From assembly GCF_027579695.1 (NCBI RefSeq), contig NC_083590.1:15759656-15823655 (forward strand): 64,000 bases of DNA, in the 5' to 3' direction. The notes beneath the pieces were generated by a model, which was not told the origin of the DNA, searched no databases, and was given only the letters and a program-made list of their open reading frames with translations. Below, piece after piece: positions 43,872 to 55,173 of this stretch (its first letter is position 1; every line of letters begins with the position of its first letter). This stretch comes from Neoarius graeffei (Eukaryota > Chordata > Actinopteri > Siluriformes > Ariidae). The translations under genes were made by a program, and so were the position numbers.

Positions 43872-44757
43872 GTAAGTAATAACCTTTTTAGGTGAATGTT
43901 GGGGAAAAAAAGAATTTAATCTCATTATAATTTTTCTTTAATTTCAGTAAATGTCACATGGCCAGGTCATGAAATCAGTTTTAGAAATTTTCACTGTGTT
44001 GTATTTAATCAACTTTTTCCTCCCAGTTGTCTTTAATGCTGTTTGTTGTTCAGTAAAATTGATTTAAAATTCATCTGAAAGCAGAAGATGGAGTCAGTCA
44101 GAGTCTCCAAAATGTCCCGTCTGAGTGCATGAGAGTGATTGTAAATGAACACCTCGTCTCCTTGTGACACCCTGCTGTCTCTGACTTCATCCTGCTGCTT
44201 TTGTCTGAATAAGATGATCTCGGCTTTTCCCTGTTTCTGATCAGCAGCACACTTTCTTCTCAACTCTCCTCTAAACTCAGTAAAATGATCATCTTTAATG
44301 CCCCACTGCCACAAATATGTGATTTAAGGAGCCACTTGACTCACTCTGACACTCCTTCCTGCTCTCCGCCTCCACACCGTGTCTTCTGTCGTTCCTGTAA
44401 AATTCACCTCGGCTTCTTCTTAAAGTCTGCACTTAAATCTACATGTAGAACAAGAGATCAAACCCACCGCAGTGTTAGTTACTGTTTAAAAAGCTCCAAA
44501 GCCTGTGACTGGATAAGAGCAGTGATGTGATGGGAAACGTCTGCTCACTTTCCTGTGAGATCTTGTGGAAGTTCTCGTTTGTTGGAGCTCAATGTTAGAA
44601 CACAGATATTATAGAAGACTGAATAAATGTTGAATTAAATTATAAACAGGAGATAATAATGTTTCTCTTGGAGCAGAGATGATTCCATGCTGTTGGTCAT
44701 GAAGTACCATAGTCCAGTGTGTGGGGATTAATCCAGATGTTTTTATTTTATTTTCAG
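43872..44757. other. NLR intron 11
   Basis: No domain is recognised in its short frames. AATAAA at about 44621 could serve an alternative unspliced 3' end, since reading past the donor meets a stop within eight codons. Confidence 0.5.
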
Positions 44758-44764
44758 GGTGTGA
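44758..44764 (+). CDS. NLR exon 12: terminal codons (inferred)
   Basis: The acceptor is tttattttattttcag|G at 44757. The split codon TG+G (Trp), GTG and TGA end the protein as KLWV. The inference rests on phase and a good polypyrimidine tract; the alternative is readthrough into intron 11. Confidence 0.45.
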
Positions 44765-44854
44765 TGAACATCTGTGTGCGAGATCAAGACTCTGGTGTTC
44801 CTGCATTTCCATGTTGGGGAACAGACAACACATTCATAAACACGCCAGTCATTT

Positions 44855-45082
44855 CATCTCATCTCATTATCTCTAGCCGCTTTATCCTTCTACAGGGTCG
44901 CAGGCAAGCTGGAGCCTATCCCAGCTGACTACGGGCGAAAGGCGGGGTACACCCTGGACAAGTCGCCAGGTCGTCACAGGGCTGACACATAGACACAGAC
45001 AACCATTCACACTCACATTCACACCTACGGTCAATTTAGAGTCACCAGTTAACCTAACCTGCATGTCTTTGGACTGTGGGGG
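44855..45082 (-). mobile_element. V-SINE-like SINE, 5'-truncated, minus strand
   Basis: Begins with the reversed tail (catctcatctcattatctc) and breaks at ttggactgtggggg in the central segment. A 13-bp duplication acgccagtcattt lies at 44842-44854 and 45083-45095. If exon 12 is real this sits in the 3' UTR. Confidence 0.93.
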
Positions 45083-45445
45083 ACGCCAGTCATTTAGTTC
45101 TAACAAATGAAAGAGACTCGGAGACGTGCTCAGTGTGTGTTCATGGTGCACAGTGAATCAGACTGGACATAATTCTACACTGAATGTGGAACAACTTGTG
45201 ATCTGCATGAAACTGCCTGGACCTCAGTCCCTTAAAAACCCTGAAAGAGCAGGTGAAAAAGCACAGGGACTCGAGCTGAACCCAGTCAGTGGAAGAGTGA
45301 CTGAAATGGACAGGAACAGTTTCAGGACATTGGTGGGATTCTCACCTGACAGGATCAGCATTTGGGGAGTTAATCTGAGGAAGCCCCGAGGAGACTCACT
45401 ACAAGGCACATTTATCACTTTGTCCTTCAGTTGGTATTTAATATA

Positions 45446-45840
45446 CACTCACTGAGCACTTTATTAGGAACACCTGGACGGCCCCACCTTGTTGACGAGA
45501 GGGTTCACCGGAGAACAGCCAGACTGGTTTGAGCTGACAGAAAGACTACAGTAACTCAGATAACCACTCTGTACAATTGTGGTGAGCAGAAAAGCATCTC
45601 AAAATGCACAACACACTGAACACTGAGGTGGATGACCACGTCGGGTTCCACTTCTGTCAGCCAAGAACAGAAAGCTGAGGCTGCAGTGGGCACAGGATCA
45701 CCACAACTGGACAGGTGAAGAGTGAAAAAACGTAGCCTGGTCTGATGAACCTCGATTTCTGCTGAGGCTCACAGATGGTGGGGTCAGAATTTGGCACCAA
45801 CAGCATGAATTAGTGTTCCTAATAATGTGCTCTGTGACTG
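45446..45840 (+). mobile_element. Internally deleted Tc1/mariner element
   Basis: The ends CACTCACTGAGCACTTTATT and (inverted) CAGTCACAGAGCACATTATT are flanked by TA (45444-45445, 45841-45842). About 395 bp remain and keep a transposase relic: RKLRLQWAQDHHNWTGE, then VAWSDEPRFLLR with the WSDE catalytic Asp. An in-frame TGA follows NWTGEE. Non-autonomous. Confidence 0.9.
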
Positions 45841-46804
45841 TAGATTAGATCTTTTTGTTACAGGATCAGACCAAAGCTGTTCTTTATTTTCTTTATCTGA
45901 TCCTGATTTTTTTTTTTCTGGTATCAGCTGATCAAACCCGATTATGGGATCAGTGCCATCACTTTTACTTAAATCTAAACTAATTACAGTATGTTACATA
46001 ATTGTATCAATCAAATACATTTTGAAGAACTAGTGTAATTATTTTGTCATTTAAAAATTGTTTATGGATTTACAATTATTTTTATTGAATTTTCAACTCA
46101 GTTGTTAAATTCATGTTTAAAAAGAAAATATATAAGAGCTCATTTGGGTGCTGTGTTATCTGTTATTTCTTGGTATTTCAGGTGTATTGGTATTCTCTCT
46201 CTCACACACACATGATGAAAGATCTGGAGAAACACAACAGTTTTTGCAAAACAAAAGCGTTTTTATTAAATGTCAAGACATTTAGCTCAGTTTTATGTTC
46301 AGTACAGCGAGACAATGTGAGGGCTTTGTGTGAATTAATGTAACTACAGTGTGTGTGTGTGTGTTTTGGCCTCAACTCTTCCCATCTTGCTGAAGGCCAT
46401 CACCAGGTTACATACTGGAGCCAATCGCAGCAGCTCCAGTTTTGTGAATGTATACCACAGCATCTCAAAAAATTACAGTATCGTAAAAAACTTTTTTTTT
46501 TTGGAATTTAATTCTAAAAGGTAAACTTTCATATCTTCTGTATTCATTACACATTGTCATGTTACACATTTACACACATTAACATTTTTTGTTTTAATTT
46601 TGATGATGGCTTATAGCTCATTAAAAATCAGAAATCCAGTCTCTCAAAATATCAGAGAATTTCATTTTGAGTTGTAGTAAAACAGTATCAATACCGTTTA
46701 TGCATGCTAGTGTATATGTACACTAATATATAAATATACTATATATTTTTGGTCCCAACATTATAATTATATCTGTCTGTAGGTGCATTTGGTAATTAAG
46801 TGAT

Positions 46805-46905
46805 CAATCTCATTAAATCAGTCTCATTAAATCATTTTCATTGAATCAGTCTCATATCATTAAATCACTCATGGAATCAGTCTCATTAATTAATTCCATT
46901 AATTT
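46805..46905. repeat. Short minisatellite, TCTCATTAAATCAG unit
   Basis: Several imperfect units of aatca(g/t)tctcattaaatca in tandem. Confidence 0.7.
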
Positions 46906-47139
46906 TGGTGCTTAATAATAAATTACCAAACAGCTAAATTATGGTATATTTCAAATTATGATCACTTACCATATTACATAAATCATATGCACCTTTAGAA
47001 TTCTTTGGAAATTGGGCAACTTCAAGTATATTAAGCACAACAAATAAATACACACAGTTTCAATAATAATGGAATTTATTATAACAAAGATAAAAATGGA
47101 TAAGAACAGTTGAAATCATTATATACAAATGCGATATGG

Positions 47140-47660
47140 TGTGTGTGAAGGGCCCTGTGGCCTGAGCAGAAGGCTAGCGTGGGATGCTAGCTAGGTATGT
47201 TTGTGTGTGTCCTCGTGGTGTAGGGATCACCATGTGGGATTTGAGGAGAACAAAAGAGTTAGCATGGATTGCTAGCTAAGGTGTGTTGGTGTCCACGTGG
47301 TGGACAAAGAGTTAGCCTGTGTGTGGCCTGAACAAAGAGTTAGCATGGATTGCTATCTAAGGTGTGTTTGTGTGTGAGGCCTTGTGGCTAGCTCAGGCCC
47401 AAGGATCCTACCTCGTGGAGTTAAAACAAAAGAGGTGTATGTGAGCGTGGGGGGAGGACCGCCACGTGTTGGAGACAAAAGATTAGCTTTGTGTGCTAAT
47501 TAAGATGTTTGTGTGTGTCCACGTGGTGGAGGCCTAGATTAGCCTTGTGTTGCTAGCTAAGACAAAGGAATGCTAATTAAGGTATGTTTGTGTGTGACCA
47601 TGTGTTTGTGTAGGCCTAGATTAGCCTCGTGTGGCCAAGCTAAGACAAAGGGAAGCTAGC
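47140..47660. repeat. Degenerate tandem array with GTGTGTTTGTGTG and GCTAGCTAAG motifs
   Basis: At least six blocks share ttagc..gattgctagctaag, then gtgtgtttgtgtgtg, then tccacgtggtgga, in that order but with variable spacing. Confidence 0.6.
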
Positions 47661-48644
47661 TCATAACACTACTAAATCCACTGAAATCTTGATGAGGTCA
47701 AGATATGTATAAGAATGGAATTAAGGTGTTAGAAAAGATAGAGAAGCATGCACAGCCTATCTATTAAACAATTGAGAGAACATACAACAATTAATTCAAT
47801 TCGACACGCTGCGTGTCTACAGTGTAAACAAACCGTTCCTGAGTTTAAATTCACACTACTTCAATTAAAAGCTAATTCCTAAGACTAGGTTTGATTATGC
47901 CCCAAAATGCCAAGTCTTACTTCCGTATTTCACTTCTACGCGAGATTATGAGAAGATATCCCGAGACTTTTGGAGTTTTCACCGTTGTGGAGCTCTCCGT
48001 GAGTCACAGGGCCCCAACAACACGCATGCAGCGGGCCGATGTTGGCCTAAGATCGTATCGGAACACTCTTAAATAATTTGATCGTACAATGATCGGCCAG
48101 AGAGCGGAGCCAGTTTTTTTCACCCCTGCTCCCATCTACGTCGGCTTTTGATTGGCCCAAAATCGAGAAGTACCCTACACATTCATCAGGTTAGTGTTGG
48201 CCTCAGATCAGCTATAATTAGATCATGACTTCGGCTATGGGGCGAAGATTATACTTTTTTTTTTTTTTTTTGTGTGTTCATCCCTGAATCCCATCTACAT
48301 CGGTTTTTGATTGGCCCCGGGGCGGAGTTCCCCAAACACTAAAGTATAATGTCATATTGCATAAAAATTCTTCCCGTTTAACAAAAATGTGCCATCTGAT
48401 GTTATTTTTTACATACCGACTATCTCAATGGGGCACTTTTATTTCAAATAACTGTGCAGACACCCGCTGTCTTCCGCGGCAAAATAGCTGAACCATTTAT
48501 TAGTGCTGTGCATCGCCTGCCCGCTGCTGCCGGCGTCCAAACCAACTCTACACACTTCCGGACGCAATTCACAGAAATATGCGCGCGCGTCTTGGGGACT
48601 TTCACTATATAACGCAAACATCTCATAACATGTTATTATCTTTG

Positions 48645-50086
48645 TGTAACCCAGTAGAGAATTGGGTCCAGTTCTATTTTATTTTTCTATAGTTTCCTTA
48701 TTAGTTTAATTTCATTTGTTAATCAGTCTGTCAATCAGTTATTTTACACACACAATCCTTAATGGTCGCATTTCATAGAGTGGACAATTATGATTGGTCA
48801 AGAGGGAACAAGTCCCGCCCTCTTCACACAGAAGTCAGGTGAGTTGCATGGCGGGTGAAAGCAGCAGTGAGCGGAGCGGTGAGAAATACAGAGAGAGTTA
48901 TAATAGCGGTTATTAACACTGACTGTCCATTAGAGAATCCTGAGCTGAGGCAGCGGGGGTGTGCGGGGATCCGGGAGCGAGGAGGAGGCCCGACTTTTGG
49001 CAGCGTCGTCTTGGCGAGTTGCCGAGTGAATGAGCGCTCGCGCATGCGCACTGTATTAGCCCCACAGTGAGTTGATAGGAGAGGCGCAGAAAAACGCGGC
49101 TTTGCTCCATGAACACTTGAACTTGGCTTATCATTACTGTTCACTGTTTCTGTTAACTTTAAGAGGTAAAACTGCATATTCTTGCTCTGATAACTTAAAA
49201 GAAGTAAGGTATAATGTTTATTTTGATGCTGTGTGTGGTTATATTGAGAGATGCTGTATGATATATGGGATGATGAAACTGATGAATATGTTCATTTACA
49301 ACCAAGTTAAACATGATTCATGGTTGAACAGCTAAAATTCATGATTGATTAAATTTATGTGTAAAAAGGTTGATTAAATTGTGGGAAATGCTTACATTGG
49401 GAAAAAATAACTGTACAGTTAAGAAAGATAATTTATGTAATCATTATTGTGTTACAGTAATGTGTTGATTTATATACTGACTATGGCCATTAGAGAGAAG
49501 TTAGTGATGTCATATAAATAACAGTCCTGTCTTCATACAGACTGGGTTTTTGAGAATCATTAGAACTGGATCTGGATTTCTCCTGTTGATGGGAGATGGC
49601 GAGCCCCCAGTGAGATCTCTCCTTAATTGGAGGAGTGAGGAACCAAGGCTGAAGAGGACACCACATCCCTTCTGCGCTTTCACTTCTGTATCAGTGTGGT
49701 AGGACCACCGCATACCTGACTTTTTGATATCCCCCTGACTCGACATAAACACTTTTGACTTGAGCGCACTGACCGATATCGACAAGGACATTAACGGAAC
49801 ATTACACTCCATATGGACACTTTTAGTTAGTTTATTTTTTGTTTTTTGTTGAAAGATTGTGAATACTGTGGAATATTGAGTACCCAGTGATTTATTGCAC
49901 TGAATTTTATTTTATATATATGTATATATATTTTTTTATTTTGGTACAGTAAATTTATCTTAAACGTACCTCGTGGCTCCATTTACCTATTGTGTCTGTC
50001 CTCATTCTCTTTTTTTTCCAACCCTCCCACTACGAATCTCGTCCTGGTCCATATATTCTGAACCTTGTAGCACCTAGTGGGTTACA
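48645..50086. mobile_element. Solo LTR-like block, 1,442 bp
   Basis: Starts TGTAACCCAG and ends CTAGTGGGTTACA, i.e. TG...CA with a short inverted TGTAACCCA/TGGGTTACA. TTTG flanks both sides (48641-48644, 50087-50090), a 4-bp duplication typical of retroviral-type integration. It contains a possible TATAAATA near 49513 and no coding frame with a recognisable domain. No internal region or second LTR is present. Whether it derives from a Ty3 element or an endogenous retrovirus cannot be told. Confidence 0.65.
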
Positions 50087-50090
50087 TTTG

Positions 50091-50804
50091 CATGGGTATC
50101 AAATGACTAACCTATTTATTTACATATGTTCCCGGTCCCTAATCGACCACGAGAGAACATATTCCTAAACGTGTGCGCATCCTCTAAACTTGGAATACCC
50201 CATGCATCTTCTCTGCCTCTGTGTGTCAGCACGCATGTGCGAGATCTTCTTCGGGTCTTAAGCGGTTGGCAGCCTTCAGCGCATTTGACTGAGTGAGAGC
50301 AGCGTACTCAGCCAACCATTTTTTTTTTTTTCAGGTAAGTCACTTTGGTGTTAAATGAAAGGAGGTAGCATTAGTAAACTTAGAAATGTAGTAGTATGCT
50401 GGTAGTTATGAGTCGGTGTGCAGTACGTTAAAACGTTAATGTTTGCCCGGCCTCGTTAAAGGGCGAGTTCCAACGGCTGTATACAATACAGTCTATGGCT
50501 AGTTCAGTTAGCTATCTCGCTAATTTCCGTCTGGAAAATTATTCCCATAAGCAGTCGGTTAACATGACATGGATAGTAAATCAGTACTTTATACTTTTAC
50601 ACTGCAACTTAACGCAGTAGTCAGCTATTTTCTGTTGGGAAACGTTTGTAAACGTGCCTTAAGTTTGTTGATGGCTAAGGTATCCACCGCAAGGCGGGAA
50701 GTCTAGTCAGAGCAGGTTGCTCCGTGGTCTGTGGCCGGATTGAAACATGGCAGGCAGAGTAGATTACCAAACTTATGTATTTTCATACTAACAACACTTC
50801 GTTT

Positions 50805-50843
<39 letters not shown>

Positions 50844-52789
50844 AATACTGCTCATGTGTAGAAATTAGCGCCGTGTTTGGTAGTGACTTGTTTTCATCAT
50901 ACCAGTAATGGTTTGTTTCTTTTGTACATGTTTTGGTTTGTATTATTAGTCTGGATCACGTTTGGAAATTATCGCCGTGTTGTATAGTTTATAACATTTT
51001 AAAATATGTTATTTCTTAACTGCATTGTTACCTTCGGCGGGAAACGTGACATTTGTTCATCATCACCATAGCAACACCACTCTACCATGCAGGATTTTTC
51101 GGAGGAGTTCAATTTCTTTTTTAACTCATTCGGAGAGCCTCGGATGCGGAATTTCTTCCCCACCGTTCTATCTGTTCTGACCCAAATCACACACGGATTG
51201 CGGATCTCTGTAGACAATGAATGATTTCCCTTAGTTCTCGCAGCCGTATTACCGGACGTAGTGTGCAGTGGGCTTTAGTCTACTTTCAAACGTGTGCGCA
51301 TGCCCAAATTGGTCGATTGAACAATGTTTGATTTTATTGTCGTTTCATGTGATGCAATATGGTAATATTATATCACAGGATGCTGTTATCTGTGGAGGGT
51401 GAAATGTGCCATGGTATAAATGCACCAATAAAAATGTACTTTTTCAGATACTGCTAGTAATGACTTTGCCTTTTTTGTCCCTAAACTACCTTCTATTTGG
51501 CCTAGTTTTTCAGATACTGCTAGTAATGACAACAATTAAAGCGTAATTCAATCAGAAGGTTTGTGCCAATTTCCAAAAAGCAATAACTTAAATATAAAAC
51601 TACTTCTGTCTGTATGTACAGCAGCATTGTCTCCCAAGATGTTTCTTATATTTAATGTAAAGTGATGTTTTCTTTATTCTTATAACTTTCCTTTTTTTTG
51701 TCCCTGAACAGTGTATCGTACCACAAGCATTGACCTGATTGTCCAGGGAAACAAGGTAATTTTAAATAATGTGGTTTTTAAAATGACAAATGTAGAAGGG
51801 ACTCTTTACCATAATGGATGTGTCAATTGTAACAGGACTAAATGTAGCACCTGTCTGGGAGCGTTTCAACCACAGCTGCTTGTGAGGAATACAATAACTC
51901 TGAAGGCTTAAGTGCAATTACAGCTGGGTCACGGTTACCAAAATCATTGCAGGCTTGAGACAGCGTTTTTGGTGAGTCTTAACCCTTTAGGTGGCAGGTA
52001 TTTCAAAAAAATGCTGAATGTTGGCATCTAAATTTCAAAAGGCTGTGCCTTGAAAGTGATAACAGAGAGAGTAAACTGTAAATGAGAAAAATATTGAGGA
52101 TGACCCAAAGTTTATGTTGGGATTTGCATATTGTGATCTCACAGGGTGGTGTCCATCTTGAATTTGGATTTTTTTTTTCATGAAATTCAGAGTATTTTCG
52201 ATAAATAACTCGATAAAAACTTATTTCATAACATTCACACGCCATCCCAAAACAATACATCGTAAACCAACAGTGTACCTTATGGTTAATATGGTGCCAT
52301 ATAGTGACAAACGCTTGTAAATGGTAGGCTTTTGCCTGCAGAGGCCTAAAGTGTAAGAATATATCCAGGTGACACTAGATTTTCAGCATATTGTACTTCT
52401 CATTGTAAGGAACAGGACACAGGCCTACTTCATACTTATTACACCTGTATTTTGTCTGATGGTAGCCTTTGGGGCAGGTACAGTCAGAGCAAACAACACA
52501 TACTGGCTGATCATCTGCACTGTATAGCCAGTGACCCTGTAAGTCTTACTAACATTTCTGTAAACTAATGTGCATAGTGATTTGTTTTAGTTATGAGCAA
52601 ATTCATGAAATTAGTTAGACAAAGGCAAAAATATGGGGCCAAATAATAATTGGTCATCTCTAATCCCCTCTATATCCAACTGGCTCATGAAAGGCCTTTA
52701 TCCATTATTGGTATTTTCCTCATCATTGTTAAAATACAATTGATGAGCTTGTGCTTTTTTGTTTTCTTTGTCTTGCTTATCTATCTAGT
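50091..52789. other. Non-coding, possible 5' region of the acidic-protein gene
   Basis: GC-richer DNA at 50150-50300 ends at a T-run and CAG|gtaagt near 50335, a possible untranslated first exon donor. A GT microsatellite lies at 50810-50839. The direct repeats ttttcagatactgctagtaa at 51445 and 51509 are about 65 bp apart. No promoter element is certain. Confidence 0.3.
51711..51911 (+). CDS. Unrecognised cysteine-containing exon candidate
   Basis: After an acceptor-like ttttgtccctgaacag the frame encodes YRTTSIDLIVQGNKVILNN, then GCVNCNRTKCSTCLGAF with a C-x2-C-x4-C-x2-C spacing that could bind zinc, and ends at TAA 51909-51911. No partner exon was found. It could be a transposon-derived exon or chance. 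Confidence 0.25.
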   Translation: MYRTTSIDLIVQGNKVILNNVVFKMTNVEGTLYHNGCVNCNRTKCSTCLGAFQPQLLVRNTITLKA

Positions 52790-52805
52790 ATGGCAGGTTC
52801 ACCCT

Positions 52806-54055
52806 CAGGGCCGTTGACAGCTTTGGCTGGGCCCGGGACAAAATAATCTGAGTGGACCCCCCCACACACACACACACACATACGCGCGCAGGCACATCGC
52901 CACACAGCAACCACCCACACCCAACCCCTCTTTTCACAGTCTCCATTCACTCCAACCCTTAAACCAAAAGGATTACAACGTTCCCTGGATATAGAACTGG
53001 ACCGAGAAGATTTCAAAATCTTAACGTGTAAGCAACAACAATAAAACAGAGGTTGTTTTATTCATTTAGGGCTTATTAGGCTACTTTCATTAATTGCGCT
53101 TTTCATACAGGCCTATCATTTTTCACTTGAGCAAGGGAATTGTTTGAAGAGTATCCAGTCTAAGCGAAAGTTTAATGTTTTGCAACAGACTAACCTCAAA
53201 ACACCCCATTTATAGCCCATTCGTTACATTAAACTCTATCTAGCTGGCAATTTCACATGCCGTCGTATCTACACGGGATGATTTCCAACAAAATAAGGTT
53301 TAATTAACAAGAGGCAGCGTTCCACGGGCTTTCAGCTAACCGGAGTCCAGCTCAGCAAGCGTGCCTAAAACATTTGGATATGATTGCGGGCCAATGTGCT
53401 ATTCTTTGCTTCATTGAGATATATGCATCACAGTGTTATTAAACCAATATGTTTATGAAATAATTCAATGCCCTGTGCATTTCAGTGTTCACTCAGTGTA
53501 CCCTGCTATCCCCTACTTTATAATTATGAATGGCGCGTCGCGTGTGCTGGGGTTACATTACGGGGCTGGAAAAAAGTTATCTGTGTCTTACCTGGCTCAG
53601 CTGCCCCACTGCCTTCACCTGCTGCATCATCTGAATCTTTTCTAAAATATCTATGCAGTGAGCCCCTGAGGCTCTTGGCTTCTTCATCTCTTTTTCTCTT
53701 TTCTTTTCTTTGCTCCTGACTTGTGCATGTTGGCAAACAGGCTCGCACACTTATTGTCGAAGCGTTATGATGGAATAGTGCCGTGTTATTTGGCGCCTTA
53801 ATCAAAGACCAAACCATTTCTGCATTAGGGGTGGTAGGTGGGTTCTTGAATCTATTTTCGAAGACAATAAAGGCAAAAGAACCAGAAATCATTCATTGAA
53901 TGCAAATATAGCACATTTTTCTCCCCCAAATCAACACATTTTGAAATGAAACAGAATGATTAATGGCATCTTCATGAGGGACCAGTTCTGGGCCCCCCCC
54001 TCATGCCTGGGCCCGGGACAAAATACCCGGTTGTCCCCCCCTGTCGACGGCCCTG
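52806..54055. mobile_element. hAT element with exact 8-bp duplication
   Basis: The ends CAGGGCCGTTGACAG and (inverted) CAGGGCCGTCGACAG, with GGCCCGGGACAAAAT next to both. TTCACCCT flanks it at 52798-52805 and 54056-54063. Removing 1,250 bp restores an open reading frame. A CA microsatellite lies near 52862. The interior frames (for example 53524-53892 on the minus strand) are possibly remnants of a transposase but not recognisable. Confidence 0.92.
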
Positions 54056-54063
54056 TTCACCCT

Positions 54064-54291
54064 CATACTGGACACTGAAGCGAAAATCCAAGGCACGCAT
54101 TAATCAGCAACTGGCGTCCATTCATTGTAGATTGGCTTCTAGCAGCATTGCTGAGGATGAAGAAATGGCAGAAGATGTCCCTGACATTCCTGTTGATGTT
54201 TGTGAATTGGAGGATGGCTTCTCTGACGAGGACGTCTCTATGGAGATAGAGGAGGTTGATTCTGATGGTAGTAGCTGGGACAGTGGAGACG
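54064..54291 (+). CDS. Acidic-protein exon 1, main part
   Basis: Continues the frame begun at 52790 (ATG GCA GGT TCA CCC, split by the hAT) with SYWTLKRKSKARIN, and ends DSGDG with the donor gtgagt at 54292. The region of about 40 residues before the donor is mostly Asp, Glu and Ser. Confidence 0.6.
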
Positions 54292-54298
54292 GTGAGTG

Positions 54299-54474
54299 CG
54301 TTTACATGCACATAGAGAAAATCGAATTTCTGCCGTTGCTCGACTGAAATCGAAGTTCTAAATGCCATGGAAACGCCTTAGCTCGGCTGAAATTGAACCG
54401 AACTTGATTTCTCGTAATCGAGCTACACGACCTAGATTATGCGATTTTAGCCGAGCTACTTAGTGCATGTAAAC
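54299..54474. mobile_element. MITE-like inverted repeat, GTTTACATGCAC ends
   Basis: GTTTACATGCAC on the left and GTGCATGTAAAC on the right, 176 bp apart, with AATCGA-rich interior. This end is common in non-autonomous fish DNA elements. It lies just inside the intron donor. Confidence 0.6.
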
Positions 54475-54893
54475 CCTATCGAGCTACGTAGTCGAGCTAC
54501 TTATTCAGCACTGCCCCTTCCGGGAGTGACGAGACCACAAGCGGGAAACACAACAGCCTCGGTCGGCATGACACTTCACCTTAGTCGCCACTTTATTAGG
54601 AACACTTGTGTCTGGGCATGTACGCACCCATTTCCAATTAGTTGGTAAGTTATTAGCATGTTAGCAGGCTAACAGTTAATATGTTCACCATTACAGATCA
54701 ACTTCAACTTAGTGGCCATTTTATTAGGAACACTTCTGTTCGTACATACAAACACTCTTCTTGTGAACACGGAACTGATAACTTTGTTTATACTCTTGAA
54801 TAGCTCTTCTTCATGATGACAACCGGAAGTGTACCAACACTTTTTTTTTTTTTTTTGCTCTGGTATAGGCTTATAATGATATGTTGTTCACAG

Positions 54894-54996
54894 ACTCCAT
54901 TCAAACTATCCAGTCCAAGTGGGACAAAGCATGCATCATGTCAGACTTAAATACAGATGTTGAAATGCAGGAGAATCCAGTTAGAGAATGTAAAAG
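54894..54996 (+). CDS. Acidic-protein exon 2
   Basis: The acceptor is gttgttcacag|A and the donor AG|gtgagc. It encodes SIQTIQSKWDKACIMSDLNT and onward to ENPVRECK. Phase agrees with exons 1 and 3. Confidence 0.6.
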
Positions 54997-55085
54997 GTGA
55001 GCCCATTTCTTTTATTTAAATTAGATATTGTCTGTATATCAAATACTTGTATGTGAAGAAAGTGCTAATCTTTGTAAATGTATAG

Positions 55086-55173
55086 ACCAAGACGGCTCAG
55101 AGAGTCATCATCATCACTATCTGAGGAGGAGGATGATCCTGAACACCTAAGAAGACCTCCCCCTTTACCTTTG
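55086..55173 (+). CDS. Acidic-protein exon 3, interrupted
   Basis: The acceptor is aatgtatag|A. It encodes PRRLRESSSSLSEEEDDPEH, then LRRPPPLPL, then runs into the hAT end CAGGGTTCC at 55174. Confidence 0.55.

Larger units (their letters stand above)
10346..44764 (+). pseudogene. NLRC3-like (fish NLR-C) receptor gene with one premature stop
   Basis: Twelve exons fit together in one frame: 10346-10398, 11313-11429, 11783-11899, 12856-12909, 13149-14915, 16874-17068, 20710-20883, 22731-22904, 29444-29617, 30089-30262, 43698-43871, 44758-44764. All junctions have GT/AG borders and split codons after two bases. The conceptual product is 1,059 aa plus stop: an N-terminal segment, FISNA, NACHT ATPase with Walker A and B, helical region and six LRR exons. 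Such fish receptors are cytosolic innate sensors or regulators that oligomerise through NACHT. TGA at codon 358 truncates the protein within NACHT, so I label it a pseudogene. Every other exon is open, which means the lesion could be recent, polymorphic or a sequencing error. No B30.2 exon was found. Confidence 0.85.
45843..48644. other. Gene-poor region with simple and degenerate repeats
   Basis: No gene is supported. It contains a GT run (46348-46362), an ATTAAATCAGTCTC minisatellite (about 46805-46905), a degenerate array (47140-47660) and, near 48146-48325, two copies of cccatctacgtcggcttttg-type sequence about 140 bp apart. Confidence 0.4.
52790..55173 (+). pseudogene. Acidic-protein gene, three exons, broken by two hAT insertions
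   Basis: Joining 52790-52805 to 54064-54291, then 54894-54996 and 55086-55173 gives one open frame from ATG at 52790. It is a basic start (MAGSPSYWTLKRKSKARIN), an amphipathic stretch (QQLASIHCRLASSSIAE), a long Asp/Glu-rich region, the middle exon SIQTIQSKWDKACIMSDLN, and an Arg/Ser/acidic/Pro tail (RRPPPLPLQ). Exon borders are GT/AG and in phase. The first hAT (52806-54055) splits codon 6; the second starts at 55174 within exon 3. It is unrecognised; it could be a host gene or the N-terminus of a transposon protein. No catalytic domain is seen. Confidence 0.6.

Noticed and set aside
44033..44314. 93-aa minus-strand frame in NLR intron 11
   Set aside because: No splice context, start or recognised domain; open by chance.
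46113..46343. 76-aa frame
   Set aside because: AT-rich, low-complexity translation with no motif or splice context.
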